A stretch of DNA of 60,948 bases from an uncultured Anaeromyxobacter sp. (lineage in GTDB: Bacteria > Myxococcota > Myxococcia > Myxococcales > Anaeromyxobacteraceae), in assembly GCA_903904005.1 (NCBI GenBank), contig CAIVAR010000036.1, positions 1 to 60,948 of the forward strand. The letters run 5' to 3'. A program made the position numbers and the translations under genes. The notes below the pieces were generated by a model. It was not told the origin of the DNA and ran no database searches. It saw nothing but the letters and a program-made list of their open reading frames with translations. This document shows positions 16,787 to 27,269 of the stretch, piece after piece. Positions within the stretch are counted from its first letter, which is position 1; every line of letters starts with the position of its first letter.

Positions 16787-17334
16787 GGGACGAACCTCCC
16801 CTTCTTCTCGAAGGCCCGGCTCCACTCCGGACCGAGCGCCCGCTCCTCCTCCCGGATGCGGAACCAGAGGATGATCGCGTTGCCCACCGTGAAGATGAGG
16901 GCGAGGCGCCACATCCCCCAGGCGAGCGGCAGGCAGGCCATCTCCACGATCACCGCCAGGTAGTTGGGGTGGCGCAGGAACCGGTACGGGCCGCCGGTGA
17001 CCGGGCGCTCCCGGGGAACCACGATGACCCGGGTGCTCCACCGGTCGCCCAGCGTCTTCACCGCCCACCAGCGGAGCCCCTGCGCCCCGATCGCGCCCAG
17101 CACGGCCAGCCAGGCCCAGGCGGGCGGCGGCTCCCGGTAGGCGATGGCGCCGAGCGCCAGCACCGGGAGGAAGACGGCGTGGAAGGCCACCATCACCTTG
17201 TAGAGACGCTGGCCGGTCTCCTTCCCGCCGCGGGCCAGCAGCCGGCGCGCGTTTCGCTTCGAGACCGAGAGCTCGGCGCCGCGCTCGCCGGCGACGAGAC
17301 CGAGGAGCGCCAGGTAGGCCCAGAGCGCCGTCAC
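16783..17334 (-). CDS. Isoprenylcysteine carboxyl methyltransferase-like membrane methyltransferase (SrsB-like)
   Basis: A 183-residue integral membrane protein with about four to five helices. The C-terminal signature GPYRFLRHPNYLAVIVEM and RIREEERALG is that of the ICMT/phospholipid methyltransferase fold. It lies 13 bases downstream of the type III PKS. In Streptomyces griseus the ICMT-like SrsB O-methylates alkylresorcinols made by the type III PKS SrsA. The same gene pairing here makes O-methylation of a phenolic lipid the most economical proposal (inference). Confidence 0.87.
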   Translation of the reverse strand: MTALWAYLALLGLVAGERGAELSVSKRNARRLLARGGKETGQRLYKVMVAFHAVFLPVLALGAIAYREPPPAWAWLAVLGAIGAQGLRWWAVKTLGDRWSTRVIVVPRERPVTGGPYRFLRHPNYLAVIVEMACLPLAWGMWRLALIFTVGNAIILWFRIREEERALGPEWSRAFEKKGRFVP

Positions 17335-17347
17335 GTGGGGATCCCTC

Positions 17348-18442
17348 TCACCACCGGAGGAGTACCATCTCGGCGCAGAAGCCGGGCCCCATGGCGACGA
17401 GCAGGCCGAGATCGCCGGGGCTGGGCTCCCCCGAGGCGACCAGGTCGCCGAGCACGAAGAGCACCGACGCCGAGGAGAGGTTCCCCACCTCCTCGAGCGA
17501 CCGCCAGGACCGGTCGAGCGCGCCGTCGGGCAGCGCCAGCGCCGACTGGAAGGCCTCGAGGACCTTCGGCCCGCCGGTGTGGGCGATCCAGTGCCGGACG
17601 TCGGAGCGCCGCAGCCCGTGCGCGGCCAGGAACCCGTCCACGTCCTTGCCGATGTTCTCGCGCGTGATGCGGGGGACCTCGGCCGAGAGCACCACCTGGA
17701 AGCCGGTGTCCCGGAAGTCCCAGCCCATGACCCACTCGGTGTCCGGGTAGAAGGCGGACCGGGTGGCGACGATCCGCGGGCCGGGCGGCCCCTTCACCGC
17801 TCGTGAACCACCGGCCAGGACCACCGCCGCCGCCCCGTCGCCGAAGATCCCCGAGGCCACCGCGTTGGCGACCGAGAGGTCCTCCCGCTGCAGGGTGAGC
17901 GAGCAGAGCTCCACCGAGAGCAGCACCCCCACGTCGCCCGGGAACCCGGTCAGCAGATCCGAGAGGCGGGCCAGCCCGGCGGCCCCGGCCACGCAGCCCA
18001 GACCGAAGACGGGCATCCGTTTCACGTCGCGCCGCAGCCCGAGCCGGTTCACCAGCTTCGCGTCGATGGACGGGGTGGCGAGGCCGGTGACGGTGACGAA
18101 GACGAGCTGGTCCACGTCGGCCGGCGCGAGCCCCGCCGCGTCGAGGGCCCGGGTGATCGCCTCGGCCCCCAGCTCCTCGGCCACCCGGATCCAGGCGTCG
18201 TTCGACCTCTTGAAGGTCCCGAGCTCCGGGTACTCGGCGAGCGGGAGCGCCAGGTGGCGCCCCTTCACCCGCACGGCCCGGTGCAGTTCCTCGAGCCGGT
18301 CGGCGTTGAAGTGCTGCCGGGCCCAGTGGGCCCGGAGGGCGGCGGTCAGGGTCTCCTGATCGGCGTAGTTCCCGGGGAGGGCGCGCCCGATGGAGAGCAC
18401 GGCCGGGGAGGTCGTCGCGGGTCGGGGAGAGGGATCGGCCAC
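17348..18442 (-). CDS. Type III polyketide synthase (chalcone/stilbene/alkylresorcinol synthase family)
   Basis: A 364-residue ketosynthase-fold homodimer candidate. The Cys-His-Asn triad is visible: Cys in [18 protein letters not shown] (near residue 149), His in [15 protein letters not shown] and Asn in [16 protein letters not shown]. The C-terminal [14 protein letters not shown] is the usual GPG loop. A GTG start at 18442 fits family length. An ATG at 18502 would add 20 residues behind a run of G, and is a real alternative. It is first in a five-gene cluster with methyltransferase, ACP, acyl-AMP ligase and FAD oxidoreductase. Product type (resorcinol or pyrone) cannot be read from sequence. 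Confidence 0.92.
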   Translation of the reverse strand: MADPSPRPATTSPAVLSIGRALPGNYADQETLTAALRAHWARQHFNADRLEELHRAVRVKGRHLALPLAEYPELGTFKRSNDAWIRVAEELGAEAITRALDAAGLAPADVDQLVFVTVTGLATPSIDAKLVNRLGLRRDVKRMPVFGLGCVAGAAGLARLSDLLTGFPGDVGVLLSVELCSLTLQREDLSVANAVASGIFGDGAAAVVLAGGSRAVKGPPGPRIVATRSAFYPDTEWVMGWDFRDTGFQVVLSAEVPRITRENIGKDVDGFLAAHGLRRSDVRHWIAHTGGPKVLEAFQSALALPDGALDRSWRSLEEVGNLSSASVLFVLGDLVASGEPSPGDLGLLVAMGPGFCAEMVLLRW

Positions 18443-18521
18443 CTTCGGAGCCCTAATCGGGGCCGGGGCCACGCGCCCCAGCTGCGACGTCCGACACCCC
18501 ATTGGCCCCCCATTCCGGCAC

Positions 18522-18549
18522 TTGCCATGCATGCCCAGGGACTTACGAT
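18522..18549 (+). promoter_or_regulatory. Putative promoter of clpB
   Basis: TTGCCA, a 16-base spacer, then TACGAT. The -10 hexamer ends eight bases before the clpB ATG at 18558, so the expected transcription start is at or next to the start codon. It is a housekeeping-type match; no convincing heat-shock -35/-10 pair was seen. Confidence 0.45.
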
Positions 18550-18557
18550 TCAGGGAT

Positions 18558-21194
<2,637 letters not shown>

Positions 21195-21197
21195 CGG

Positions 21198-21221
21198 TCC
21201 GGCCCGGGCTTCCGGGCCGGA
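21198..21221 (+). terminator. Hairpin immediately after clpB
   Basis: A perfect 10-bp stem TCCGGCCCGG / CCGGGCCGGA around a 4-base loop, starting three bases after the clpB stop. It lacks a T-run, so it may stabilise the 3' end or work with the weaker second hairpin at 21260. Confidence 0.45.
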
Positions 21222-21259
21222 GCCGGCGCAGCCTCCAGCGGGGGAAAAAGGGGCGACCG

Positions 21260-21274
21260 GGGGCGTCCCGCCCC
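21260..21274 (+). terminator. Short GC hairpin followed by GTTTCT
   Basis: GGGGCG-TCC-CGCCCC, a 6-bp stem with a 3-base loop, followed by GTTTCT. It is a weak intrinsic terminator candidate for clpB. Confidence 0.35.
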
Positions 21275-21433
21275 GTTTCTCCACGCCGGAAGCGGGGATC
21301 AGGAAAAACAGTTCTTCTCATGGTTCCGTGATCACTGGAGATTTCGGGAGGGCGAATCCGGCACGCCCCCTGCTCTGGGAAGAATCGTCGGCCGATGGCC
21401 GCGCCACAACCCTTCCCACGAGGTTCACACAAC

Positions 21434-21835
21434 ATGAAGAAGATCCTGAGCTCGTTCGTCGCCGTCGCCTTCCTCTCCGCCCCCGCCTTCGCCGACGACA
21501 AGGCCGCTGCCAAGCCGGCCGCTCCGGTTGCCGCTCCTGCCGCCCCCGCCGCGAAGCCGGCTGCCCCGGCTCCTGCTCCTGCCGCCGCCGCCGTCGCCCC
21601 CGCCGCCAAGCCGGCCGCTCCCGCCGCTGCCCCGGCCGCCGCCCCCACGAAGGCCGAGAAGAAGGCCAGCAAGAAGAAGGCCGCGAAGCCCGCCGCCGAT
21701 GCGAAGCCGGCCGCTCCTGCCGCCGCCCCCGCCGCTGCCCCGGCCGCCGCCAAGCCGGCCGCTCCTGCTGCTCCCGCCGCCGCCCCGGCCGCTGCCAAGC
21801 CGGCTGCTCCCGCTCCCGCCAAGGAGGCCAAGTAG
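21434..21835 (+). CDS. Secreted Lys/Ala/Pro-repeat low-complexity protein
   Basis: A 133-residue protein. A clear signal peptide MKKILSSFVAVAFLSAPAFA is followed by a mature part made almost only of Ala, Pro and Lys in repeats such as KPAAPAAAPAA, with one central lysine-rich stretch (KAEKKASKKKAAK). Composition resembles the PAKA-type linkers of TonB-like and histone-like proteins. It is highly basic and extended, so periplasmic binding to an anionic polymer is possible, but no domain is seen. A strong terminator follows. The reading frame is supported by the signal peptide and by flanking regulatory elements. Confidence 0.75.
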   Translation: MKKILSSFVAVAFLSAPAFADDKAAAKPAAPVAAPAAPAAKPAAPAPAPAAAAVAPAAKPAAPAAAPAAAPTKAEKKASKKKAAKPAADAKPAAPAAAPAAAPAAAKPAAPAAPAAAPAAAKPAAPAPAKEAK

Positions 21836-21867
21836 AAGCGAGCGCTCTCCAAAGCCCAAGACCTTCG

Positions 21868-21893
21868 AGGCCGGTGGCGAAAGCCATCGGCCT
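21868..21893 (+). terminator. Intrinsic terminator after the repeat protein
   Basis: AGGCCGGTGGC-GAAA-GCCATCGGCCT forms an 11-bp stem (one G-T wobble) capped by a GAAA tetraloop and followed by TGTCGTTT. It lies 33 bases after the stop codon and is the clearest terminator in the window. Confidence 0.75.
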
Positions 21894-21933
21894 TGTCGTT
21901 TCCGGCGAGGGCGATTCGGGGCAGAATCCCCCC

Positions 21934-22710
21934 ATGGAATCCGAGCGACCCCGAACGTCGATCAAGCCACCGAGCGCCGTCCCGCTCGTGCTGGTGGTCC
22001 TGGCCATCGTCGCCGCCGCCGGCGGCGGGCTCTACTGGTTCCTGTCGAAATCCCCGCCGCCCCGCGCACCGGGCACGCCGGCGGACGCCGTGGCCGACCC
22101 ACCCCCTGCCGCAACCGGGCCGGCCGTGGACGCGGGCCGGCAGCGGACGCTCCTCGAGGCGGTGTCACCCGACCCGATCCTGCGCCGGCTCCTCGGCGAG
22201 GGGGAGCTTTCCCGGCGCTGGGCCGTCGCCGTCGAGAACCTGGCCAACGACGTCGTGCCCCGGAAGCAGCTCGAGCCCTTCGCCCCGAAGGGCACCTTCG
22301 CCGTGGTGCGCCGGGGCGGCACGGCCTACGTCGACCCGCAGTCCTACCGGCGCTACGACCTCTTCGGCGACGCGGTGGCCTCGGTCGACGTCGACGGGCT
22401 GGTCATCGCCTACGCCGCCCTCCGCCCCGGCCTGGAGGCCGCATACCGCGCGCTCGGCTACCCCGACGGCTCGATCGACCGGGCCGCGGCGCGTGCGCTG
22501 CACCGCATCGAGCTCGCGCCGGTACGGGACGGGGAGCTCGCCGTGGTGGAGGGGCCGGGGACCACCTGGGCCTACGCCGACCCGGCGATGGAGCGGCTCG
22601 GCGACGTCGACAAGCAGATGATGCGGCTCGGGCCCCGCAACGCGCGGATCCTCCAGGCGAAGGCGCGGGAGATCGCGCGGGCGCTGGGGCTCGGCGCGCC
22701 GGCGCGCTGA
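21934..22710 (+). CDS. DUF3014 family protein, single N-terminal membrane anchor
   Basis: A 258-residue protein. A short cytoplasmic tail is followed by one membrane helix (VPLVLVVLAIVAAAGGGLYWF) and a Pro/Ala linker. The conserved domain runs from TLLEAVSPDPILRRLLGEG through RRWAVAVENLANDVVPRKQ, RYDLFGDAVASVDVDGLVIAYAALRPGLEAAYRALGY and MMRLGPRNARILQAKAREI. These are the DUF3014 landmarks. The domain should be periplasmic; function is unknown. It converges with truA, with three bases between the two genes. Confidence 0.86.
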   Translation: MESERPRTSIKPPSAVPLVLVVLAIVAAAGGGLYWFLSKSPPPRAPGTPADAVADPPPAATGPAVDAGRQRTLLEAVSPDPILRRLLGEGELSRRWAVAVENLANDVVPRKQLEPFAPKGTFAVVRRGGTAYVDPQSYRRYDLFGDAVASVDVDGLVIAYAALRPGLEAAYRALGYPDGSIDRAAARALHRIELAPVRDGELAVVEGPGTTWAYADPAMERLGDVDKQMMRLGPRNARILQAKAREIARALGLGAPAR

Positions 22711-22713
22711 CCC

Positions 22714-23457
22714 TCAGCCGTCGTAGAAGACCTCGTCGAGCAGCAGTCCCTGCGGCGGCGCGGTGCGCCCGGCGAGCGTCCGGTCCCGGCTCTCGAGCAG
22801 CGCGGCCATGGACCCCGGAGCGCGCGACCCGAGCCCCACCTCCACGAGCGTCCCGGCGAGGTTGCGCACCATGTGCCTCAGGAAGGCGGTGGCCTCCGCC
22901 ACCACCTCGATGCGCCCGGCGCCGTCGTCCTCGACGTCGAGGCGGCGCAGCTCGCGCACGGCGTGGCGGGCCTCGCAGTCGGCGGCCCGGAAGGCGCTGA
23001 AGTCGTGCCGGCCGAGGAGGGGGGCCGCCGCGGCCCGCATGGCGGCCACGTCGAGTGGCCGGAACACCTGCCAGGCCTGCATCCGGCTCAGGGGCGCGCG
23101 GGTGGGGAGGTTCTCGATCCGGTAACGGTAGCGCTTGCCGCGCGCGTCGCGCCGGGCGTCGAAGGGGGCCTCGCGGACCTCGGCGTGGCGCACGGCGATG
23201 TCGTCGGGGAGGATGGCGTTCAGCCCCTTCACGTAGGCGGCCTCCGGCAGGGGGCGCTCCACGGCGAGGCTCGCCACCTGCCCGCGGGCGTGGACCCCGG
23301 CGTCGGTGCGGCCGGCCCCGGTCACGCGCACCGCTTCCTTGTGCAGGGTGGAGAGGGCCCGCTCGAGCTCCGCCTGGACCGACGGCCCGTTGGACTGGAA
23401 CTGCCACCCCACGTAGCGGGTGCCGTCGTAGGAGAGGACGAGCTTCACGAAGACCAC
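22714..23457 (-). CDS. truA: tRNA pseudouridine(38-40) synthase
   Basis: Isomerises uridines 38-40 of the tRNA anticodon arm. It has 247 residues. The catalytic Asp is D52 in GAGRTDAGVHARGQVA. YDGTRYVGWQFQ near the N-terminus, RYRYRI, FLRHMVRNLAGTLVEVG and the C-terminal APPQGLLLDEVFY are all family signatures. The start is GTG; a second in-frame GTG three codons later is possible. Confidence 0.95.
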   Translation of the reverse strand: MVFVKLVLSYDGTRYVGWQFQSNGPSVQAELERALSTLHKEAVRVTGAGRTDAGVHARGQVASLAVERPLPEAAYVKGLNAILPDDIAVRHAEVREAPFDARRDARGKRYRYRIENLPTRAPLSRMQAWQVFRPLDVAAMRAAAAPLLGRHDFSAFRAADCEARHAVRELRRLDVEDDGAGRIEVVAEATAFLRHMVRNLAGTLVEVGLGSRAPGSMAALLESRDRTLAGRTAPPQGLLLDEVFYDG

Positions 23458-23487
23458 CGGGGGACGGTAGCACGGCGCCCGGTTCCG

Positions 23488-24615
23488 TCAGGGATGGATG
23501 GTGAAGGTGAGCCCGAAGGCCAGGTCGGGGGCGTTGGAGTCGTAGAACCAGGTCGGCCCCAGCCCGGCCACGTACCCGGGGGTGAAGTCCTCGGCGAACC
23601 AGAAGGTGAGCGGTCCCCAGCGGACGCCGGCCGCGATCTGGTTCTGCGGGAGGGTCACCGCGGTGAAGGCGCTCGACTGCAGGTTCCACTCCGGGTTGGT
23701 CTCGACGAACCCCCATCCGGCCTGGAAGGGCGCGCTCGACCAGCGGTCCTCGATCAGGATCGAGACGTCGCCGAGGAGCACCACGAGCGAGAGCCCGGCG
23801 CTGGCCTGCCAGGTGCGGGGCTGGAGCGGCATGTCGCCCGTCATCGGCGACCAGGCCGACCCGCTCAGGATGGCGTGCCCCACGAGCCAGCTCGTGATCT
23901 GCCAGGTCCCGAGCAGGCCGAGCCCCACGTCCCATCCGCCCGAGCCGCCCATGCGCGAGAGCGAGCCGGTGGGGATCTTGAGATCCAGCCGCAGGGAGAC
24001 TCCGGCCCGGGCGGCCGGCCCCTCCATCAGGGGCTCGCCGCCCTCCCAGAGGAGGAGCTGGTTGCGGAGCACCACGTCGCCGAAGGCGAAGGTGGCCTGG
24101 TCGATCTGGACGGGTGCCGACCGGAACGAGGGGTGGAAGGCGAGGTGCACCTCGTTGGTCGGGAAGGCCGGGCGGGCGAAGTCGTTGTACGCGAAGAGCC
24201 GGTGCCAGGCGTCGATGACGCCGTCGCTCCAGCCGCCCCAGTGGAGCGTGCCCCGGACCTCGAGGGCGGTGGTGAGCCGCCGGAGGAAGGAGCCCTCCGG
24301 CGACCCCAGCACGGCACCCCAGGGCACGCGGATCGCGGCGGTGATCGAGTCGGCCTGCTCGTCGAGCCGCACGTCGACCGGCTGGCCGTCGCGCGCCAGC
24401 GTGGTGGGGGTGCTCCAGTCGTTGGCCAGGGTCCAGCCCACGTCGATCCGGAGCTCCGGGACGGAGCGCGCGTCCCAGGGCACCACGTCGAGGAAGAGGT
24501 CGCGCAGCGAGCCGGGCACCCGCACCTCGAGCGGCCCCTGCCGGGGCGCCGCCGCGGCGCCGGTGGCGGCGGCGAGCGCCAGCACGGCGACGAGTCGGCG
24601 GACCTGGGCGGGCAA
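23488..24615 (-). CDS. Secreted DUF3187-type outer-membrane protein, putative beta-barrel
   Basis: A 375-residue protein from a TTG start with GAGGA eight bases upstream. The signal peptide RRLVAVLALAAATGAAAA is followed by alternating hydrophobic/polar strands rich in aromatic and Gly residues and ending DLAFGLTFTIHP, a terminal beta-strand as in barrel proteins. Features such as PELRIDVGWTLANDWS and the lipid-facing strand pattern resemble the DUF3187 family. Family assignment is from memory and moderate. Nothing in the neighbourhood suggests a substrate. Confidence 0.72.
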   Translation of the reverse strand: MPAQVRRLVAVLALAAATGAAAAPRQGPLEVRVPGSLRDLFLDVVPWDARSVPELRIDVGWTLANDWSTPTTLARDGQPVDVRLDEQADSITAAIRVPWGAVLGSPEGSFLRRLTTALEVRGTLHWGGWSDGVIDAWHRLFAYNDFARPAFPTNEVHLAFHPSFRSAPVQIDQATFAFGDVVLRNQLLLWEGGEPLMEGPAARAGVSLRLDLKIPTGSLSRMGGSGGWDVGLGLLGTWQITSWLVGHAILSGSAWSPMTGDMPLQPRTWQASAGLSLVVLLGDVSILIEDRWSSAPFQAGWGFVETNPEWNLQSSAFTAVTLPQNQIAAGVRWGPLTFWFAEDFTPGYVAGLGPTWFYDSNAPDLAFGLTFTIHP

Positions 24616-24678
24616 GAACGGGTTCCTCGGCGCAGGCTAGGCCATGTCGGGCCCGGGGTCGACCACGAGGGTCACTCG

Positions 24679-24708
24679 TTGACCCGGCCGACGACGGCGC
24701 GCTATATC
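24679..24708 (+). promoter_or_regulatory. Putative sigma-70 promoter of the polyprenyl diphosphate synthase gene
   Basis: TTGACC, an 18-base spacer, then TATATC. The -10 ends nine bases before the ATG at 24718, so transcription should begin at about the start codon. There is no Shine-Dalgarno in between. Confidence 0.6.
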
Positions 24709-24717
24709 GCGCCGTTC

Positions 24718-25764
24718 ATGGGTAGCGACAAGGTGATCCGCGAGCAGCTGGAGGACGCCGCCCGGCGCGGCGCCCGGCCGGAGAAGGCCCAGGCCGCGCT
24801 GGCGCAAGTTCCCCGCCTCTTCGACGATCTCTCCGCGCTGGAGGGGGAGCTCACCCGGGCCACCTCCGATGCCGAGGCCACCCTGCAGGCCGCCGCCCGC
24901 CACCTGGTGGCCGCCGGCGGGAAGCGCATCCGCCCCACCGTGACGCTGCTCGCCTGCGGGGCCTGCGGCGGGGACATGGCGAGCGCGGTTCCGTTCGGGG
25001 TCGCCGCCGAGCTGACCCATTCGGCCACCCTGCTCCACGACGACGTCATCGACGACGGCCCGCTCCGGCGCGGCATGCCCGCCTCGCGCGTCATCTGGGG
25101 CAACACGGTCTCGGTGCTCGCCGGCGACTGGCTGCTCACCCGCTCGCTCGAGATCACCGCCGCCCACCCGGCGTCGGCACGCGCGCTCCCGGCGCTCCTC
25201 GCCACCATGCGCCGGCTCGTCGAGGGCGAGGTGAAGCAGCTCTCGCTCCGCGGCGGCTTCCGCGCCACCGAGCAGGACTACTTCCAGGTCATCGAGGGCA
25301 AGACCGCCTCGCTCTTCGGCTGGGCCTGCGCCGCGGGCGGCTGGGCCGCCGGCCAGGACGGCGCCTTCCCGGGGGCGCTGGCGCGCTTCGGCGAGGGCAT
25401 CGGCACGGCCTTCCAGCTCGTGGACGACGCGCTCGACTACGCCGCCGACCCGGAGAAGCTCGGCAAGCGGCTCGGGGCCGACCTGGTCGAGGGGAAGGCC
25501 ACGTTGCCCCTCATCCGCGCGCTCCACGCCGAGCCCGCGCTGCGCGCCCGGCTCGCCCCCATCGCCGACGGCGCCGACCCCACCGACGAGGTCTGCCTGG
25601 AGGTGATCGCGGCGGTGAAGCGCACCGGCGGGATCGAGGCGGCGCGCGGGCTGGCGCGCGAGCACACCCGGGCGGCGCTCTCCGCGCTCGAGACCCTCCC
25701 CGACGGCGTGCACCGGCGGGCGCTGGTCGAGTCGGCGGTGATGCTCACCGAGCGGGCGTTCTGA
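24718..25764 (+). CDS. ispB: Polyprenyl diphosphate synthase (octaprenyl/heptaprenyl type)
   Basis: A 348-residue trans-prenyltransferase that extends farnesyl diphosphate to the quinone side chain. The first Asp-rich motif is LLHDDVIDD (D108, D109, D112) and the second LVDDALDY (D236, D237, D240). GGKRIRP binds the diphosphate. The residues before the first motif are small (SAT), as expected for long-chain products. It is close to the menaquinone genes and probably supplies the substrate of the UbiA prenyltransferase at 34763. The gene symbol denotes the family, not a proven chain length. Confidence 0.92.
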   Translation: MGSDKVIREQLEDAARRGARPEKAQAALAQVPRLFDDLSALEGELTRATSDAEATLQAAARHLVAAGGKRIRPTVTLLACGACGGDMASAVPFGVAAELTHSATLLHDDVIDDGPLRRGMPASRVIWGNTVSVLAGDWLLTRSLEITAAHPASARALPALLATMRRLVEGEVKQLSLRGGFRATEQDYFQVIEGKTASLFGWACAAGGWAAGQDGAFPGALARFGEGIGTAFQLVDDALDYAADPEKLGKRLGADLVEGKATLPLIRALHAEPALRARLAPIADGADPTDEVCLEVIAAVKRTGGIEAARGLAREHTRAALSALETLPDGVHRRALVESAVMLTERAF

Positions 25765-25765
25765 A

Positions 25766-26287
25766 TCACGGCTGGGCGGCGATCCACTGCCGGATGCGCT
25801 CCCGGGTCGCCGGGTCGACCGCGAGCGACACCAGCCGCTGCTGGAGGGTCGCGCGGTCGACGATCCCGTGCCGGAGCATCACCGCCACGAAGGGGCCGTC
25901 CTTCTCCCGACCAGCGACGAGCTTGGAGAGCGCCATGTCGTTCGGCTCGAGACAGTAGGCGATCTTCTGATCGGTGTTCGCGTTCTGCACCCGGACGAGG
26001 CGCCCCGCCCATCCGGGCGGCAGCCGCGCCGTCTCCGGCCCCACGCCATGCGCGAAATAACCGAAGGTTTCGGCGAACGGAGAGCCTTCGCCGATCGCGC
26101 CCTCGATCGCCGTGGCGAGATCGGGGCGATGCAGCGGATACAGGTCGGCATCCATGGACACGAGCAGCTCGCCGGGTGCGTCCGGGACGGCGCCGAGGAT
26201 GGACTGGCTCCCGATGACGACGATCTCGGCCTGGTCGGAGACCGCGGCCGCGGCCCTCACGATGTGCTCGAGGTCCCTACGCTTCAT
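25766..26287 (-). CDS. DUF6036-like nucleotidyltransferase, toxin-antitoxin candidate
   Basis: A 173-residue protein with a minimal nucleotidyltransferase core: IVVIGSQSILGAVPDAP (the G-S motif) then LLVSMDADLYP (the D-x-D motif). Later NANTDQKIAYCLEPNDMALSKLVAGREKD is characteristic of AbiEii/DUF6036-type enzymes. It overlaps the upstream 107-codon gene by 11 bases. Such pairs are widely seen as toxin-antitoxin-like modules, with the nucleotidyltransferase usually considered the toxin. Assignment as a module is inference. It converges with ispB with one base between the stop codons. Confidence 0.78.
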   Translation of the reverse strand: MKRRDLEHIVRAAAAVSDQAEIVVIGSQSILGAVPDAPGELLVSMDADLYPLHRPDLATAIEGAIGEGSPFAETFGYFAHGVGPETARLPPGWAGRLVRVQNANTDQKIAYCLEPNDMALSKLVAGREKDGPFVAVMLRHGIVDRATLQQRLVSLAVDPATRERIRQWIAAQP

Positions 26288-26600
26288 CCCCTCGCCCCCA
26301 CGCCTTGAGGAACGCGAACCGCTCCTGGTTGCTCAGCAGGCACGCGAGCGGCGAGCACTGTCGCAGCGCCGCGGCATGCTCCGACTCCTCGACCGCCACG
26401 GCGAGGCTGGCGTCCATCCCCCGATCCAGCAGCCCTTCCCACTCGGCCAGGTAAGGCTGCGCGCCGGAACTCACCACCCCGCGCCACCGCTGGAGCGTCG
26501 CCCTGGCCCTCCCGAGCAGCTCCGGGTCACGCCGGATCTTCTCGGCGATCAGCCGATGCATCGCCAGGCTCCGGTCGTCGATCTGCCGATGGGTCTGCAT
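26277..26600 (-). CDS. Partner protein of the nucleotidyltransferase, putative antitoxin-like component
   Basis: A 107-residue helical protein beginning MQTHRQIDDRSLAMHRLIAEKIRRDPELL, then RWRGVVSSGAQPYLAEWEGLLDRG. I recognise this pattern as one recurrently found next to DUF6036 nucleotidyltransferases but know no proven function. The C-terminal half (ECS-like hydrophobic helix, LSNQERFAFLKAWG) may contact the partner. It overlaps the nucleotidyltransferase gene by 11 bases and lies 14 bases after the gene at 26615, so it is probably co-transcribed from mqnD. Confidence 0.72.
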   Translation of the reverse strand: MQTHRQIDDRSLAMHRLIAEKIRRDPELLGRARATLQRWRGVVSSGAQPYLAEWEGLLDRGMDASLAVAVEESEHAAALRQCSPLACLLSNQERFAFLKAWGRGDEA

Positions 26601-26614
26601 CCTGGGTCTCGGTC

Positions 26615-27265
26615 CTACGAGGGTAGCGTCCCGCCCGCCTCCCCGTCCACGGGCGGCGCGTAGATCGGGACCGGGAAGGACTCCTCCGCCCGGGCCCCTC
26701 CCCTTCCCAGGATCCGGAGTTCCCACCGGCGCGCCTCCGGGGACCGGAACGCCGTGCCGAGTTGCCGCGCCGTCCCGGGCAGCTCGAAGGCGAAGGCGGT
26801 CTCCGCGCCGGGGAGGATCACCTGGGTGGCCCGGTAGACCTCCACCTCGCGCGGCTCCGCACCCCCCTCGCCGGGGCGCCGCTCCAGGCAGGCGAGCGTG
26901 ATCTCCACGGCGCCCGCCTCGCCGGAGATGGGCGCGAGGACCAGCACCGCCTCGAAGGGCTCGCCCAGGAAGAAGGGGAACCGGTCGAAGCGGAGGCTTA
27001 CGGCGCCGAGGCGGCGCCAGGTCCGCCGCAGCCAGGCCCCGCGCAGGAGGAGCACCGCCGGAACGACGTCGGCCGCCCCCGCCACGCCGGGCCAGAGGAG
27101 GTCCGGCCGCACGGCCGCGAGGATGTTCCAGGGGAGCAGCACCGCCGACGCGGCCGCTCCCCACCAGAGGAGCCGGCGCCCCCGCCGCGCCAGCCGTCCC
27201 GGCTCGCCGGACGGATCCCAGGCGCGGTCGCTGCGCCAGGGCTGGGCGGGATCGGCCTCCGGCAA
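26615..27265 (-). CDS. Hypothetical membrane protein with C-terminal soluble domain
   Basis: No family recognised. A 216-residue product starting at TTG, four bases after the mqnD stop and with AGGAG 12 bases upstream. No ATG or GTG lies early in the frame. After an Arg-rich N-terminus come two membrane helices (LLWWGAAASAVLLPWNILAAV and GAADVVPAVLLLRGAWL). A beta-rich domain then follows: RFDRFPFFLGEPFEAVLVLAP, with ITLACLERR and FAFELPGTARQLGTAF, reminiscent of arrestin-like or DUF3592-associated domains. The location suggests expression with mqnD, but a role in menaquinone synthesis is not implied. Confidence 0.7.
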   Translation of the reverse strand: MPEADPAQPWRSDRAWDPSGEPGRLARRGRRLLWWGAAASAVLLPWNILAAVRPDLLWPGVAGAADVVPAVLLLRGAWLRRTWRRLGAVSLRFDRFPFFLGEPFEAVLVLAPISGEAGAVEITLACLERRPGEGGAEPREVEVYRATQVILPGAETAFAFELPGTARQLGTAFRSPEARRWELRILGRGGARAEESFPVPIYAPPVDGEAGGTLPS

Positions 27266-27269
27266 GGGC

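Noticed and set aside
18490-18510. CCCCATTGG as a heat-shock (sigma-32) -10 for clpB
   Set aside because: No CTTGAAA-like -35 at the right distance; the TTGCCA/TACGAT pair fits better.
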